Shown: positions 5,678 to 6,588 of the stretch, in pieces
Layout of the letters: every line of letters starts with the position of its first letter
Numbering within the stretch: the stretch's first letter is position 1
Program-made: the position numbers and the translations under genes
Notes under the pieces: generated by a model
The model's input: only the letters and a program-made list of their open reading frames with translations
Database searches by the model: none
Told to the model about the DNA's origin: nothing
NCBI GenBank assembly: GCA_017555685.1
Contig: JAFZFW010000032.1
Span: 1 to 6,588 of the forward strand
Direction: 5' to 3'
DNA: 6,588 nt
Source: Methanocorpusculum sp.
GTDB taxonomy: Archaea > Halobacteriota > Methanomicrobia > Methanomicrobiales > Methanocorpusculaceae

Positions 5678-6588
5678 CTTCTTTTCTCCCTCCGCCAGAG
5701 ATACAGCATCTTCAATACGCCTGAAAGACCTACCGGCAGATAAAACGGCAGGTTTACGGGCATTCCGTCATCAGCCTCATGAATATTGAGGCGTTCCATA
5801 GCCTCGCGAGCGACAGCGTGACATCCGGCAAACGGCTCAAAGCCGAGAGAGACCGCACTGCCGGAAAGTTCTGCAAACTTTGCAAGCTGTTCCGCCTGCC
5901 AGGCTTCCTCTGCCAAAACCGCGGCTTCGATATCTTCCTCCGGCAGCCCGCATGCAGCGCCTGCTTCCCGCAGGAAGGTGATGCATCCGGATAAACCCGT
6001 TGGGTAGGACGGGACAAACGGTCTGCTGAACAGTTCTGCAATCGTGCGGCCCGCCTCTTCTGAGCGTTCATCCCGGAAGATGAAAAACGCTGCCTCGCCA
6101 AGACGTTCCATCTCAACAGAGGTGATGTTTCGGCAGAACCGCACAGAAACAGTGATGCCGAGCCGGTCAAGCAGACGGCAGACTTCTGCATAATTCTCCT
6201 CGACCTCGGATTCCAGATTCTTTTCTCCGATGATTGCGGCAGTTTTTGGCACTGCCTCCTTTGGTGTGATTCGTTCAGCAAGCCGGATAAGAGCAGTGTT
6301 TTCCCCGGTCTGTGCCGAGCCTCCAAGAAAACCGGAGGCAGGGATGTAGACAATTTTGTCTGCCGCCGGATGTGAGGAACAGACACCTTCCGTATCATCC
6401 CCGATAGTTTCCGGAACACAGGAGGTAACAACCGTGATGATTCCCGGATTTTCCGCATCTGCCCGGTCGAGTGCTTCCGCGAGCGCTTCTTCCCCGCCGA
6501 AGATGACCTCACGGTTCGTGATGTTGGAGACAATTACTTTCGGGATTCTGGCAAGTCCTGCGTCTGCCATCAACGCATGGAAGGTGGA
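5674..6588 (-). CDS. Nitrogenase component 1-like partner subunit (N-terminus beyond window)
   Basis: The frame is open to the right edge, giving 304 residues without a true start; by alignment with its neighbour about 30-45 residues are missing, including the first two cluster cysteines. Visible family features, numbered from the fragment's first residue: NREVIFGGEEAL near 25-36 (compare SEIVFGTVDRL in the neighbour), TSCVPETIGDD at 55-65 with Cys57 as the third cluster ligand, KTAAIIGEKNLESE near 115-128, and FVPSYPTGLSGCITFL near 191-206. The third domain is short: from PTGLSG to the end is about 109 residues against about 165 in the neighbour, and the usual DLilG strand is not evident. 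It probably forms a heteromeric complex with the overlapping downstream subunit, like NifD-K or NifE-N. Leu6 and Met7 could be mistaken for a start, but the family motif continues upstream of them. Confidence 0.85.
   Translation of the reverse strand, partial: STFHALMADAGLARIPKVIVSNITNREVIFGGEEALAEALDRADAENPGIITVVTSCVPETIGDDTEGVCSSHPAADKIVYIPASGFLGGSAQTGENTALIRLAERITPKEAVPKTAAIIGEKNLESEVEENYAEVCRLLDRLGITVSVRFCRNITSVEMERLGEAAFFIFRDERSEEAGRTIAELFSRPFVPSYPTGLSGCITFLREAGAACGLPEEDIEAAVLAEEAWQAEQLAKFAELSGSAVSLGFEPFAGCHAVAREAMERLNIHEADDGMPVNLPFYLPVGLSGVLKMLYLWRREKRR

Noticed and set aside
5754..6533. Second minus-strand ORF (259 aa) in another frame of the nitrogenase-like subunit
   Set aside because: Composition is Arg/Ser-rich, with no motif, while the overlapping frame carries conserved nitrogenase-family signatures.
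6568..6573. TTG/ATG as the true start of the upstream nitrogenase-like subunit
   Set aside because: The frame stays open to the window edge, and the region upstream should carry the first two cluster cysteines, so the gene is cut by the window.
4592..6588. A functional N2-fixing nitrogenase (NifDK)
   Set aside because: Both chains are far shorter than NifD/NifK and no nif accessory genes are visible; they belong to the wider superfamily.
4592..6588. CfbD of coenzyme F430 synthesis
   Set aside because: The chain length is similar, but CfbD is known as a single-gene homodimer whereas here two different coupled subunits occur. Not fully excluded without a tree.

Overview
The window looks like chromosomal DNA from a methanogenic archaeon, most plausibly a Methanomicrobiales member resembling Methanocorpusculum. 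The clues are moderate GC content, an archaeal TATA box in place of -35/-10 elements, ATGA-type start/stop overlaps, the start of an FmdE-family gene, and methanogen-like redox proteins (an EFR1-type flavodoxin/ferredoxin and nitrogenase-like subunits). The genus is inferred from gene content and was not tested by any search.

Layout: (1) 1-94, minus strand: N-terminal 31 codons of an FmdE-family protein running off the left edge. (2) 95-213: a divergent intergenic region with a TATA box and a short perfect palindrome. (3) 214-3729, plus strand: a compact operon of four genes. These are a lipoprotein substrate-binding protein, a TrmO/TsaA-type SAM-dependent methyltransferase, a FecCD/BtuC-type permease, and an ABC ATPase with an unusual histidine-rich N-terminus. 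It ends in a hairpin plus pyrimidine tract. (4) 3800-4591, plus strand: an EFR1-type protein with an N-terminal flavodoxin part and two [4Fe-4S] motifs. (5) 4592-6588, minus strand: two translationally coupled nitrogenase component 1-like subunits. The downstream one is complete (361 aa); the upstream one runs off the right edge. They converge on the EFR1 gene with stop codons directly abutting and a hairpin that can serve as terminator in both directions.

Working model (inference): the ABC importer brings in a metal chelate such as a siderophore, corrinoid or other metal-tetrapyrrole, with the His-rich ATPase tail binding or sensing metal. The nitrogenase-like pair is a reductase-type enzyme of the broad nitrogenase/CfbD/DPOR superfamily. 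The EFR1 protein could feed it electrons, perhaps through a NifH-like ATPase not seen here. The association of two component 1-like subunits with a chelate importer, a TrmO-like methyltransferase and an FmdE-like protein makes this a candidate uncharacterised metal-cofactor uptake or processing locus. Its substrate cannot be read from the sequence. I saw no tRNA, rRNA, CRISPR array, insertion sequence or phage gene.
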